Part shown: positions 18,505 to 27,854 of the stretch, piece by piece
Position numbering within the stretch: the stretch's first letter is position 1
Layout of the letters: each line of letters begins with the position of its first letter
Notes under the pieces: generated by a model
Seen by the model: only the letters and a program-made list of their open reading frames with translations
Databases searched by the model: none
Told to the model about the DNA's origin: nothing
Origin: Aromatoleum toluclasticum ATCC 700605
GTDB taxonomy: Bacteria; Pseudomonadota; Gammaproteobacteria; Burkholderiales; Rhodocyclaceae
NCBI RefSeq assembly: GCF_000378245.1
Contig: NZ_KB899510.1
Span: 34,642-98,641 of the forward strand
DNA: 64,000 nt
Direction of reading: 5' to 3'
Position numbers and translations under genes: made by a program

Positions 18505-19490
18505 TGGAACTGATGATTGCCGCCGCAGTGATCATGGTGAAGGTGATATTGATCACCGTCATCCTGTTTATCGTGCCGGTGCCATTGACCTGGCTGGAGC
18601 GCAAGATAGCCGGGCATATTCAACAGCGTATGGGACCCATGCGGGTCGGCTGGCATGGCCTGTTGCAACCGGTGGCCGATGGTCTGAAATTGTTGACGAA
18701 AGAGGACAACATCCCGGATCAGTCCGACCGGGTGCTGTTCAAGATTGCTCCCTTTGTCGCCTTGGTACCGCCCTTTATGGTGTTTGTCGCCGTACCCTTT
18801 GGCGACGACGTCAGTATTTTTGGCTACGAGACTCCCCTTTATCTGTCCGATATGAATGTCGGACTGCTCTATATTCTTGCTGTAGCTGGACTTGAAATCT
18901 ACGGCGTCATCTTTGGTGGTTGGGCCTCCAACAGCAAATATGCCCTGTTGGGCAGCTTGCGCACCTGCGCACAGCTGATCAGTTATGAGATCCCCATGGG
19001 GTTTGCGGTGATCGGTGTGGTCATGCTGAGCCAGTCCATGAACCTTTCGGATATCGTCGACGCTCAGGAGCCCCTCTGGTTTATCGTCTATCAGCCCTTG
19101 GGCTTCTTTGTCTTCTTTATCGCCGGCCTTGCCGAAGCACAACGGATTCCTTTTGACCTGGCCGAGGCCGAAGGCGATCTGGGGGCGGGCTACCATACCG
19201 AATACAGCGGTATGCGGTTCTCCTTTTTCATGATCAGCGAGTATCTGGTGATGCTGACCATCTCGGTGCTCTGTGTCTTGCTCTTTTTTGGTGGTTGGCA
19301 TGGTGTGTTGATCCCATTGCCCGCACCCATTTGGTTTGCCCTGAAGGTTGGTTTCTTTATCTACCTCTTCATGTGGTTCCGCTTTACCTTCCCCCGCTAT
19401 CGTTATGATCAACTGATGAGTATCGGCTGGAAGGTACTGGTTCCGCTCTCAATTCTAAACATCCTGATTACCGGGATATTTGTCTATTGA
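18504..19490 (+). CDS. nuoH: NADH-quinone oxidoreductase subunit H
   Basis: A 328-residue integral membrane subunit that links the quinone site to the proton-pumping arm. It has the family motifs TWLERKIAGHIQQRMGP near the start, LLTKEDNIP and a cytoplasmic loop IPFDLAEAEGDLGAGYHTEYSG. Eight hydrophobic helices are apparent. Length and order are canonical. Confidence 0.95.
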   Translation: MELMIAAAVIMVKVILITVILFIVPVPLTWLERKIAGHIQQRMGPMRVGWHGLLQPVADGLKLLTKEDNIPDQSDRVLFKIAPFVALVPPFMVFVAVPFGDDVSIFGYETPLYLSDMNVGLLYILAVAGLEIYGVIFGGWASNSKYALLGSLRTCAQLISYEIPMGFAVIGVVMLSQSMNLSDIVDAQEPLWFIVYQPLGFFVFFIAGLAEAQRIPFDLAEAEGDLGAGYHTEYSGMRFSFFMISEYLVMLTISVLCVLLFFGGWHGVLIPLPAPIWFALKVGFFIYLFMWFRFTFPRYRYDQLMSIGWKVLVPLSILNILITGIFVY

Positions 19491-19523
19491 GGTCTGTCTG
19501 GATATCCTGACAAGGCATCTCTT

Positions 19524-20108
19524 ATGTACAACGAAAATACGCTGAACAAGTTCAGCCGAGAGCACCGATGGATCGGCGTGACTTTTTTTCTCGATCTGAT
19601 CAATGGTCTCTCCCTGACCTTCAAGTACATGTTTTCAAAAAGTGTCACGATGCAGTATCCGGACAGGGAGAAATGGGTGCCGTATCCACGTCATCGTGGG
19701 CACCATGTGTTGCGCCGGGATGAGAATGGCGAGAATAAATGTGTCGCCTGTGAGCTTTGTGCAAAGATCTGTCCCTGCAACTGTATTACGGTGGTGCCCT
19801 ACGAGGATGAGAATGGCAAACGGCGACCCTTGGTCTATGATGTTGATATGGCGCGTTGCCTCTACTGCGGCCTATGTGAAGACTCCTGCCCGGAAGAGGC
19901 CATTGCCCTCGGAAGCGTATTCGAATACTCCAGTTATACCTCGGAAGAACTGGTGGTAGGCCGCGATTCGTTGCTTGAGATGGATGGTAAGACCGAGTAC
20001 CCGGGAAGTGTCGTCAAGGCGCGGTACCTACCATTGGCGCAGTCTACGGTTGAAGCGCAGGAGTCTTCCGGGTATGACTGGTGGAGGTTTATCCATAGAA
20101 AGGATTGA
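19524..20108 (+). CDS. nuoI: NADH-quinone oxidoreductase subunit I
   Basis: A 194-residue subunit with two [4Fe-4S] clusters (N6a and N6b): CVACELCAKICP and CLYCGLCEDSCPEEAI. The N-terminus carries an amphipathic membrane-anchoring part. It follows nuoH after 33 bp. A 209-bp gap with a hairpin separates it from nuoJ. Confidence 0.94.
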   Translation: MYNENTLNKFSREHRWIGVTFFLDLINGLSLTFKYMFSKSVTMQYPDREKWVPYPRHRGHHVLRRDENGENKCVACELCAKICPCNCITVVPYEDENGKRRPLVYDVDMARCLYCGLCEDSCPEEAIALGSVFEYSSYTSEELVVGRDSLLEMDGKTEYPGSVVKARYLPLAQSTVEAQESSGYDWWRFIHRKD

Positions 20109-20109
20109 A

Positions 20110-20175
20110 GGTTATTGGGTCTGAACGCAAGGGAATGCACGGGTTGGCTATACAACAAACAAGGACCCAATAGCC
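20110..20175 (+). promoter_or_regulatory. Long-range stem in the nuoI-nuoJ gap
   Basis: GGTTATTGGGTC (20110-20121) can pair with GACCCAATAGCC (20164-20175) over 12 bp with one G-T pair. The gap from 20109 to 20317 is the only sizeable one inside the nuo operon and holds no gene. The stem could be a processing or attenuation site separating peripheral-arm genes from membrane-arm genes. This is inferred. Confidence 0.4.
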
Positions 20176-20317
20176 TAGCCATCGGCAGTGCTGGATGCCA
20201 TGTCTGGCGTCGGCAGCGCACCGAACAAAGACCATAGGGGCTTTGTTTGATACGGGAGAGAAGGAATCCGGAATACCACAGCGGCATTAATAATGATGAA
20301 CAAAAAGGGCTGGCTAA

Positions 20318-20821
20318 ATGGAACAGGCTTTTTTTCTCCTCTTCGCCTCGATCGCCGTAGCTTCGGCCTGTGGTGTGGTGCTGCTGAAAAATCCTGTCCA
20401 TAGTGCGGTCTCCCTGATGGCCTGCTTCATCCAGATCGCCGCCCTCTATATCCTGCTCCATTCCCCCTTCCTGGCGGCGGTGCAACTGTTCGTCTATGTG
20501 GGCGCCATCATGGTGCTGTTCATATTCGTCATCATGATGCTGGAGATTCGCCAGGCGACCCTGGAACGGTTTCTGCCCGGAAGTAAATATATCGCGCTGG
20601 TGTTTTCCGTGGTCCTGGGGAGTGCCATGTTGTGGCTGCTGTTCAGCAGCCCGCTGTTATCGCAGATTCCGCCACCCACGCCGTCAGCGAGCCAAGGCAG
20701 CGTCAGCGAACTGGGCCAGGCCCTGTTTACCCAGTATTTGCTGCCCTTTGAGGTTGTATCGATCGTCCTGCTGGTGGCCCTGGTTGGGGCCATCTTCATG
20801 ACGCATAAAGGGGATGGGTGA
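20318..20821 (+). CDS. nuoJ: NADH-quinone oxidoreductase subunit J
   Basis: A 167-residue membrane subunit with about five helices. [16 protein letters not shown] near the start and [18 protein letters not shown] in helix 3 are typical of the family; the glycine and tyrosine there lie at the pi-bulge linked to coupling. The stop codon overlaps the preferred nuoK start. Confidence 0.94.
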   Translation: MEQAFFLLFASIAVASACGVVLLKNPVHSAVSLMACFIQIAALYILLHSPFLAAVQLFVYVGAIMVLFIFVIMMLEIRQATLERFLPGSKYIALVFSVVLGSAMLWLLFSSPLLSQIPPPTPSASQGSVSELGQALFTQYLLPFEVVSIVLLVALVGAIFMTHKGDG

Positions 20822-21123
20822 TGGCGCCACTCTCCTGGTATATCGCACTCAGTGTCAGTCTATTTGTCATCGGCCTCTACGGCGTGTTGAGCCGACGCAA
20901 TGTCTTGATCGTCCTGATGTGCCTGGAGTTGATGCTCAGCGCAGTCAATATCAACCTGGTGGCCTTCTCGTACTTTCTTTCGCATCTGGGTGGCCAGATC
21001 TTTGCGATCTTTGTCATCACGGTGACGGCCGCCGAGGTGGCGGTGGCCCTGGCGATTGTCATTGCCTTTGTGCGCCAAAAGGGCAGCCTCAAGATCGACG
21101 AAATCAGCATCATGAAAGGGTGA
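20821..21123 (+). CDS. nuoK: NADH-quinone oxidoreductase subunit K
   Basis: A 100-residue, three-helix membrane subunit. The glutamates of the central half-channels are visible in [12 protein letters not shown] and in [14 protein letters not shown]. The start at ATG 20821 overlaps the nuoJ TGA and gives the usual family length; a GTG three bases earlier is possible. Confidence 0.94.
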   Translation: MAPLSWYIALSVSLFVIGLYGVLSRRNVLIVLMCLELMLSAVNINLVAFSYFLSHLGGQIFAIFVITVTAAEVAVALAIVIAFVRQKGSLKIDEISIMKG

Positions 21124-21127
21124 TGCA

Positions 21128-22603
21128 ATGGCGGCCAGCGAATCCATCACCCCCGTGCTTGCGATCCTGGTCTCCCTTGGTGCCGCCTTGGTCATCCTGG
21201 CACTGCATCAGCGCCCCAATCTGCGCGATGCGACTTCGGTCATCGCCGCGGTGATCAAGTTCATGCTGGTGATCTCCATGGCACCCATGGTGCTGCGGGG
21301 CGAGCTGATCGAATACAACTTGTTTACCGTCTTGCCCGGCATTGACTTCGCCTTCCGGGTCGACCCGCTGGGGATGGTTTTTGCGACCACCTCAAGTCTG
21401 TTATGGATCGTGGCGGCCCTCTATTCAATCGGTTATATGCGCAGCCTGAATGAGCATGCGCAGACGCGCTTTTATGCCTGTTTTGCGGTCAGCCTTTCAG
21501 CAGCCGTGGGCGGTGCCTTTGCCGCCAACCTCTTTACCTTGATCATCTTCTACGAGGTGTTAAGCCTGATCACCTATCCCCTGGTCTATCACCACGAGGA
21601 TGAGGCGGCCTGGGAGGGGAGCAAGAAATATATCGTCTATCTCATGGGGGCCTCCAAGACCTTCCTGCTTATTGCGGTGGCGTTGACCTATTTTCTTACC
21701 GGAAGCCTCGATTTTGCCCACGATGGTTTGCTCAAGGCGGTATCAAGTTCACCCCTGATCCTGACACTGCTCTATTTCTGCTACCTGTTTGGTTTTGCCA
21801 AAGCCGCCATCATGCCATTTCATGCCTGGCTGCCGGCGGCCATGGTGGCGCCAACTCCGGTCAGTGGCCTGCTGCACGCGGTGGCCGTGGTGAAAATGGG
21901 GGTGTTCTGTGTGTTGCGGGTCATCTTCCATGTCTTTGGTGTACAGCTTATGGGCGATCTGGGGCTGGGCATTGCCACCGCCTATCTGGTGTCTTTCACC
22001 ATCATCACGGCCTCGCTCTATGCCCTGACCCGCGATGATCTCAAGGCCCGGCTGGCGTACTCGACGGTTAGTCAACTCTCCTACATCGTCCTCGGCGCGG
22101 CACTGCTTAGTCCCGGCACGATGGTCGGTGGCATCATGCATATCGCCGGCCACGCCTTTTCCAAGATCACTCTGTTCTTCTGCGCCGGTTCCATCTTCTG
22201 CGCCTGTCGGCGACGAAAGATCAGCGAACTGGGCGGGATCGGGCACCGACTGCCGTGGACCATGACGGCATTCTTTATCGCTTCCTTGAGCATGATCGGC
22301 ATTCCGCCGGTGGGAGGCTTTATCAGCAAGTGGTATCTGATCGTAGGCGCCATCGAGGCACAGCAGTTGGCATTTGTACTGGTCTTGCTGATCAGCTCAC
22401 TACTCAATGCGGCCTATTTTCTTCCCATTAGCTACACAGCCTTTTTTGATAAGGAGGCGCCGCCGAATGGGGCCGCACCGACAGCACCGATCCGTGAGAT
22501 TCCCCTGATGGCCGCCACCGTGATGACGACGGCCTTGCTGTCGCTGCTGCTGGGGCTTTATCCCGACTATTTCCTGAGCTTGGCACAGGAGGTGATCAAA
22601 TGA
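21128..22603 (+). CDS. Antiporter-like proton-pumping subunit 1 of complex I (NuoL/MrpD-like)
   Basis: A 491-residue multi-helix protein at the position where nuoL is expected. Pump residues are present: Glu in FYEVLSLITYPLV (~142), Lys in GFAKAAIMPFHAWLP (~224), Lys in HAVAVVKMG, and Lys in GFISKWYLI (~400). It is about 120 residues shorter than a typical NuoL and lacks the long C-terminal lateral helix, so it resembles MrpD or NuoM in layout. It is followed by a small membrane protein and a second NuoL-type subunit, and is one of four antiporter-like subunits in the operon. It overlaps the next gene by 4 bp. Confidence 0.88.
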   Translation: MAASESITPVLAILVSLGAALVILALHQRPNLRDATSVIAAVIKFMLVISMAPMVLRGELIEYNLFTVLPGIDFAFRVDPLGMVFATTSSLLWIVAALYSIGYMRSLNEHAQTRFYACFAVSLSAAVGGAFAANLFTLIIFYEVLSLITYPLVYHHEDEAAWEGSKKYIVYLMGASKTFLLIAVALTYFLTGSLDFAHDGLLKAVSSSPLILTLLYFCYLFGFAKAAIMPFHAWLPAAMVAPTPVSGLLHAVAVVKMGVFCVLRVIFHVFGVQLMGDLGLGIATAYLVSFTIITASLYALTRDDLKARLAYSTVSQLSYIVLGAALLSPGTMVGGIMHIAGHAFSKITLFFCAGSIFCACRRRKISELGGIGHRLPWTMTAFFIASLSMIGIPPVGGFISKWYLIVGAIEAQQLAFVLVLLISSLLNAAYFLPISYTAFFDKEAPPNGAAPTAPIREIPLMAATVMTTALLSLLLGLYPDYFLSLAQEVIK

Positions 22604-22854
22604 TCGCTAAGCTGGTCAACTTCTTTGGCGATCCGCAATATCGTGCGCGGCGCAGGCAGCTGTTCGTCATTATCCTGGCGATGACCCTGGCGGCCGATTT
22701 TCTGGTGAGGCGGGATCATGTCGAGGGCTTCTGGCAGGCGATACCCGGGTGGGGGGCTTTGTACGGGTTTATTGCCTGTTTCCTGATTGTTTTTGTCTCC
22801 AAGTTCCTCGGCCACCAGGGCAAACTGATGCGTCGGGAGGACTATTATGATTGA
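22600..22854 (+). CDS. Small two-helix membrane protein inside the complex I operon
   Basis: An 84-residue protein with two hydrophobic helices (LFVIILAMTLAADFLV and ALYGFIACFLIVFVSKFLG) joined by a short loop, and a charged C-terminus ending MRREDYYD. It starts within the previous stop (ATGA) and overlaps the next gene by 8 bp, so it is tightly coupled to the two antiporter-like subunits. It is not one of the 14 core subunits. A supernumerary subunit or assembly element for the enlarged membrane arm is inferred. Confidence 0.7.
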   Translation: MIAKLVNFFGDPQYRARRRQLFVIILAMTLAADFLVRRDHVEGFWQAIPGWGALYGFIACFLIVFVSKFLGHQGKLMRREDYYD

Positions 22855-24598
22855 GTGGGTCCACCCGGGGATGGTCTATATCTTTGGGGCACTCTTGATT
22901 CCCCTGTTCAAGGGACGCCGCCGCCAGGGCTATTTGCTGTTGGTCACCTTGCTGGCCTTGTCTGCCGTATTCTCGCTGTCACCGGGGCAATACACCGTTT
23001 TCAGCTATACCGGCAAAGAGATCATCCTGGGACAGGTGGACAAGCTCAGCATCCTCTTCGCCTGGGTCTTCAGCCTGATGGGCTTGATCGGCACGGTCTA
23101 TGCGCTGCAGGTGAGAGGCGCCGGTGAACATGTCGCCGCCTTTCTCTATGTAGGCAGCGCCCTGGGGGTGGTCTTTGCCGGTGACTTCCTCAGCCTGTTC
23201 CTGTTCTGGGAACTGATGGCCTTTGCCTCGGCCTATCTGGTGTTTGCCCAGGGGGGCAAGGCGGCCCTCGCGGCAGGTTTTCGCTATCTGCTGGTGCATA
23301 TCGCCGGAGGACTCTGCCTACTGGGCGGGATTGTGTTGCACTATGCCGCCGCCGGGTCCATCCAGTTTGGTCCCCTGAACGGGGGTGGGGCCGCCTTCTA
23401 TCTCATCCTGACCGGTTTTATCCTCAATGCGGCGGTGCCGCCGCTTAATGCCTGGCTCACCGACGCCTATCCCGAGGCCACCGTTACCGGCGCCGTCTTC
23501 ATGAGCGCCTTTACCACCAAGACCGCCGTCTATGTGCTGTTGCGTGGTTTCCCCGGAACCGAGGTGTTGATCTGGCTGGGCGCAGTCATGGCGATCTATG
23601 GGGTGGTCTACGCGGTGCTGGAAAACGATGCCCGACGTTTGCTCGCTTACCATATCGTCAGCCAGGTGGGTTATATGGTGGCCGGGGTCGGGATCGGCAC
23701 CGAAATGGCGGTCAACGGCGCCAGCGCCCACGCTTTTGCCCATATCCTCTACAAGGGGCTGTTGTTCATGGGGGCGGGGGCGGTGATTTTTGTCACCGGC
23801 CGTCGCAAGCTCACCGAACTGGGCGGCTTGTATAAACAGATGCCGGTGACGCTGTTTCTCTACATGATTGGCGCTTTTTCAATCTCGGCCTTCCCGTTCT
23901 TTAGCGGTTTTGTCAGCAAGTCGATGGTGATCGCAGCCGCCACGGGGGACGGTCGCAGCCTGATTGCCTTGATGCTGATACTGGCCTCATCGGGTACCTT
24001 CCTGCATACCGGGCTCAAGTTGCCCTACTACATGTTCTTTGGCAAGGATTCCGGACTCAAGGCAAAGGAGCCGCCAACGAACATGCTCATCGCCATGACC
24101 ATCGCGGCCAGCCTCTGTCTGTTGATCGGCATCTTCCCGGATCTGCTCTACCGGCTTTTGCCCTATAGCGTCGACTTTCATCCCTATACCGGCGTGCACA
24201 TCACCGAGACCATGGGCCTGCTGCTCTTCACCGGCCTGGGCTTCGCGCTGTTTCTCAAACACCTGGACCCCGAGCGCACCATCAGCCTGGATACCGACTG
24301 GTTTTACCGCACCGGGGCAAGGTGGTTGATGTGGTTTGCCCGTCGTCCGCTGACGCGCTACGAAGAGGTGGTCAGCGATTTTTCCAACTCGCTGGTACTC
24401 AAGCCCCATACCGCCATCGCAAAGCTTGGACTCTGGTTTGATCAGCATATTGTTGATGGGGTGGTCAATGGCGTGGCGACCGGTCTGATCCGGTGTGCCA
24501 CGCAGCTGCGCCAGCTGCAAAGCGGCATCCTGAGCCAGTATGCCCTGGGTATCGTGGCGGGGCTGGTGGCCTGTCTGTTGTTGTATGGTTTTTTGTGA
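22847..24598 (+). CDS. Antiporter-like proton-pumping subunit 2 of complex I (extra NuoL/MrpD-like subunit)
   Basis: A 583-residue multi-helix protein. Glu is kept in FLFWELMAFASAYLV (~120), Lys in AFTTKTAVY (~224) and Lys in GFVSKSMVI (~356). The usual helix-7 lysine is replaced by Asn in GFILNAAVPPLNAW (~193). The last ~90 residues (after TDWFYRTG) look like the NuoL C-terminal region with a final anchoring helix. No canonical complex I has this gene in addition to L-, M- and N-type subunits. It may be a fourth pump or an altered one. Annotation pipelines often call such proteins Na+/H+ antiporter subunit D. Confidence 0.85.
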   Translation: MIEWVHPGMVYIFGALLIPLFKGRRRQGYLLLVTLLALSAVFSLSPGQYTVFSYTGKEIILGQVDKLSILFAWVFSLMGLIGTVYALQVRGAGEHVAAFLYVGSALGVVFAGDFLSLFLFWELMAFASAYLVFAQGGKAALAAGFRYLLVHIAGGLCLLGGIVLHYAAAGSIQFGPLNGGGAAFYLILTGFILNAAVPPLNAWLTDAYPEATVTGAVFMSAFTTKTAVYVLLRGFPGTEVLIWLGAVMAIYGVVYAVLENDARRLLAYHIVSQVGYMVAGVGIGTEMAVNGASAHAFAHILYKGLLFMGAGAVIFVTGRRKLTELGGLYKQMPVTLFLYMIGAFSISAFPFFSGFVSKSMVIAAATGDGRSLIALMLILASSGTFLHTGLKLPYYMFFGKDSGLKAKEPPTNMLIAMTIAASLCLLIGIFPDLLYRLLPYSVDFHPYTGVHITETMGLLLFTGLGFALFLKHLDPERTISLDTDWFYRTGARWLMWFARRPLTRYEEVVSDFSNSLVLKPHTAIAKLGLWFDQHIVDGVVNGVATGLIRCATQLRQLQSGILSQYALGIVAGLVACLLLYGFL

Positions 24599-24641
24599 CT
24601 TGAATGTAACGCGCGTGGCGTGTTGATCAAGGAGGTTGTGG

Positions 24642-26147
24642 GTGGTGGATTCAGCCGTCAACACAATGGGTTTTCCCGTGCTGAGCCTGATCGTGCTGGT
24701 GCCGTTGGCTGGTGCGTTGCTGTTGCTCTGGCTCAAGGATGACCTTCAGATCAAGCGACTGGCCCTGCTGGTCACCACGCTTGATCTGGCGCTGACGCTG
24801 AAGCTGCTGGCGCATTTCAATCCAGACACCCACCTGATGCAGTTTTTCGAAGAATATCAGTGGATACCTGCCTTGGATATCCACTATGCGCTGGGTGTCG
24901 ATGGCATCAGCGTGCTGTTTGTCTTTCTCAGTGCGTTTCTGGGCTGGATCTGTGTGCTGGCTTCCTGGCGTGCCATTGAACAGCACGTGAAAGGTTTCAT
25001 GTGCGCGCTGTTGGTGATGCAGACCCTGATGTTAGGCGTCTTTTGCGCCATGGATCTGTTTCTCTTCTTCATCTTCTGGGAGGCGATGCTGATACCGATG
25101 TATCTGATCATCGGTGTCTGGGGTGGGGACAACCGCATCTATGCCGCTTTCAAATTCTTTCTCTACACATTGTCCGGCAGCGTACTCTTTCTGGTGGGCA
25201 TGATCGTGCTCTATTTTGAAGGCGGGCGCAGCTTTGATATTCCGACCCTGATGACGCAAAAGTATCCCTTTACCGTCCAGTTCTGGGTCTTTATCGCCTT
25301 CTTTATCGCGTTTGCCATCAAAGTGCCGATGTTCCCGTTTCATACCTGGTTGCCCGATGCCCACGTACAGGCCCCCACCGCTGGCAGCATCGTGTTGGCT
25401 GGCGTCCTGCTGAAGATGGGGGCCTATGGCTTTTTGCGTTTTTCACTGCCGATGCTGCCTCTGGCGACCCACTATTTTGCAACGCCGGTGGTGCTGCTCT
25501 CCTTGGTGGCCATCATCTACGGCGGCTATCTGGCACTGGCCCAGGACGACCTGAAAAAGCTGGTGGCCTATTCCAGTATTAGCCACATGGGCTTTGTCAC
25601 CGTCGGCCTGTTTGTGCTCAATGTTGCCGGTCTGAAAGGCGGTATTTTGCAGATGTTTAGCCACGGCATCATCACCGGTGCGCTGTTCCTGCTGGTCGGG
25701 CTGGTCTATGAGCGTACCCATACCCGGCTGATCAGCGATTACGGCGGACTGATGAAGGTGATGCCGATCTACACCACCGGGCTGGCCTTTTTTACCCTGG
25801 CGGCGATGGCCTTGCCCGGCACCGGTGCCTTTATCGGTGAATTGCTGGTGTTGGTGGGGGTCTTTGGCTTTAGCAAGATCGTTGCCGCACTGGCAGTCAT
25901 TGGTGCACTGCTCAGTGCCGGTTATCTGCTGAGTATGTTTAAACGGGTGGCGCTGGGCAAGGTGACCAACCAGGCGCTGACCAAAAGTTGGGATCTGGAT
26001 GCCAGGGAAGTGGTGGCGCTATTGTCGCTGGCCCTGTTTGTTCTCTGGGTGGGCTTCTATCCCATGCCCTTCCTGAACATCATGCATGCATCCGTCGAGC
26101 ACCTGCTGCAGCAGACGCAAGCGCAGGTGGTATTGATTAGCCGGTAA
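24642..26147 (+). CDS. nuoM: NADH-quinone oxidoreductase subunit M
   Basis: About 501 residues, integral membrane. Canonical NuoM residues are visible: Glu in FIFWEAMLIPMYLI (~146), Lys in AIKVPMFPFHTWLPDAH, Lys in LLKMGAYG and the helix-12 Glu in GTGAFIGELLVL. The start is uncertain. GTG codons at 24642 and 24645 lie 6-9 bases after a GGAGG site, while ATG 24666 matches the family N-terminus but lacks a site. Confidence 0.92.
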   Translation: MVDSAVNTMGFPVLSLIVLVPLAGALLLLWLKDDLQIKRLALLVTTLDLALTLKLLAHFNPDTHLMQFFEEYQWIPALDIHYALGVDGISVLFVFLSAFLGWICVLASWRAIEQHVKGFMCALLVMQTLMLGVFCAMDLFLFFIFWEAMLIPMYLIIGVWGGDNRIYAAFKFFLYTLSGSVLFLVGMIVLYFEGGRSFDIPTLMTQKYPFTVQFWVFIAFFIAFAIKVPMFPFHTWLPDAHVQAPTAGSIVLAGVLLKMGAYGFLRFSLPMLPLATHYFATPVVLLSLVAIIYGGYLALAQDDLKKLVAYSSISHMGFVTVGLFVLNVAGLKGGILQMFSHGIITGALFLLVGLVYERTHTRLISDYGGLMKVMPIYTTGLAFFTLAAMALPGTGAFIGELLVLVGVFGFSKIVAALAVIGALLSAGYLLSMFKRVALGKVTNQALTKSWDLDAREVVALLSLALFVLWVGFYPMPFLNIMHASVEHLLQQTQAQVVLISR

Positions 26148-26151
26148 TCGG

Positions 26152-27603
26152 ATGGGAACAATGGATCAAGATGCCATTATCCATTCATTGATCACCAGTC
26201 TGCCGGAGATAACGGTGTTACTTGCCGCTTGTCTGCTGTTGATGCTCGATCTCGTGTGGCGGCGTCAACGAGTCGCCGTGATTGGCTATCTGGCGATCGC
26301 CGTGATCGCCATTGCGGCACTGGAGACCCTGTTGATCGCCGGGCAAATCAAGCCCGTCTATAACGGCATGTTTGTGCTGGATGACTTTGCCGTATTTTTC
26401 AAGCTGCTCTTCTGTCTGATCACGGCACTGTGCATCCTCTTCTCCATCGGTTATCTGCAGCAGGAGCAGATCGAGCACAGCGAATACTACGTGCTGCTGC
26501 TGTTTGCCCTTTGCGGGCTGATGATTCTGGCCTCGGCGGTGGATCTGATCATCATCTATGTGGGGTTGGAGCTGATGGCCCTGTCGATCTATCTGCTGAC
26601 CGGGTTCAAGCGCCAGAGCCGGTTATCCAATGAGGCGGCACTCAAGTATGTCATCCTGAGCGCCTTGTCCTCCAGTGTGCTGCTGTACGGTATGTCACTG
26701 CTCTATGGCCTGACCGGGACGACCAATATTGCGGATATTGCCGCGGTGATCGGGCTACAGGCGGCGATTGATCCGCTGCTAATCTTCGCGATTGTGTTCC
26801 TGATAGGCGGATTCTCATTCAAGATCGCGGCTGTCCCGTTTCATATGTGGGTGCCCGATGTCTATCAGGGGGCTCCGACCTCGATTACCGCCTTCATGTC
26901 GGTTGGACCCAAAGCGGCGGGATTTGTCGTGCTGTTACGCGTGTTTTTGCAAGGTTTGCTACCCGTCTCGGAGATCTGGCTTGGGCTGTTTACGGTTATC
27001 GCGGTGGCGACCATGGCACTTGGCAGCATCGTGGCATTGGTCCAGCACGATATCAAACGCATGCTGGCGTATTCGAGTATCGCCCATGTCGGCTTTGCCC
27101 TGTTGGGTGTGGTGGCTGGCGGGAAGGCGGGTATCGCCAGTGTGATGCTTTATCTGCTGATTTACAGCTTTATGAACCTTGGCATCTTTTCCGCCATCAT
27201 CGTGATGCGCCAAGGGGCATTCGGCGGTGAACGAATCGAAGACTATACCGGTCTTTCCCGGTCACATCCGGTGTTGGCCATGCTGATGTTGATCCACCTC
27301 TTCTCATTGGCCGGCATTCCCCCGACGGCCGGTTTTTTTGCCAAGTTTTATATTTTTGTGGCGCTGATCGAACAACAACATATTGCCCTGGCGGTGATTG
27401 CGGTGATGTTCAGTGCGGTGGTTGCCTTCATCTATATCCGCATCGTGATGCTGATGTATATGCGCCCGCCCACGGGTGAATTTGCCATGCAGCTTGAATT
27501 GCCGCCACGGCTGGCGTTAGGCATCACCAGCATGGCGGTCATCGTGATTGGTCTGTTCCCCTCCTGGTTTCTCACCCTGGCTCAGATCGCGATACTTCAG
27601 TAG
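26152..27603 (+). CDS. nuoN: NADH-quinone oxidoreductase subunit N
   Basis: A 483-residue membrane subunit next to NuoK in the complex. It has Glu in YVGLELMALSIYLL, Lys in FKIAAVPFHMWVPDVYQGAP and Lys in TAGFFAKFYIF. It closes the nuo operon. An in-frame ATG at 26161 is an alternative start. About 250 bases without a recognisable gene follow. Confidence 0.94.
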   Translation: MGTMDQDAIIHSLITSLPEITVLLAACLLLMLDLVWRRQRVAVIGYLAIAVIAIAALETLLIAGQIKPVYNGMFVLDDFAVFFKLLFCLITALCILFSIGYLQQEQIEHSEYYVLLLFALCGLMILASAVDLIIIYVGLELMALSIYLLTGFKRQSRLSNEAALKYVILSALSSSVLLYGMSLLYGLTGTTNIADIAAVIGLQAAIDPLLIFAIVFLIGGFSFKIAAVPFHMWVPDVYQGAPTSITAFMSVGPKAAGFVVLLRVFLQGLLPVSEIWLGLFTVIAVATMALGSIVALVQHDIKRMLAYSSIAHVGFALLGVVAGGKAGIASVMLYLLIYSFMNLGIFSAIIVMRQGAFGGERIEDYTGLSRSHPVLAMLMLIHLFSLAGIPPTAGFFAKFYIFVALIEQQHIALAVIAVMFSAVVAFIYIRIVMLMYMRPPTGEFAMQLELPPRLALGITSMAVIVIGLFPSWFLTLAQIAILQ

Positions 27604-27854
27604 CAAGGAACTGCACTAGCCTTACCCTCTGAGTCAGACCGGTTGTCACCTCGATGAAATCCGAAACCGACGGCGATAAGGGGAAAACGAAGTGGCGAGT
27701 TACCGGCAAGCATCCAGGGACAACGCAGTAGTGAAGTTGTTGTTTCCGGAGAGCGCGTCAGTAGAGATGGCGTCGCGGGATTGTCTGGACACGTTGTGGG
27801 TCAGGACTACACTAAGGAGTGGAGTTCCTGCAAAGAAATGAAGGAGGTGCGCTC

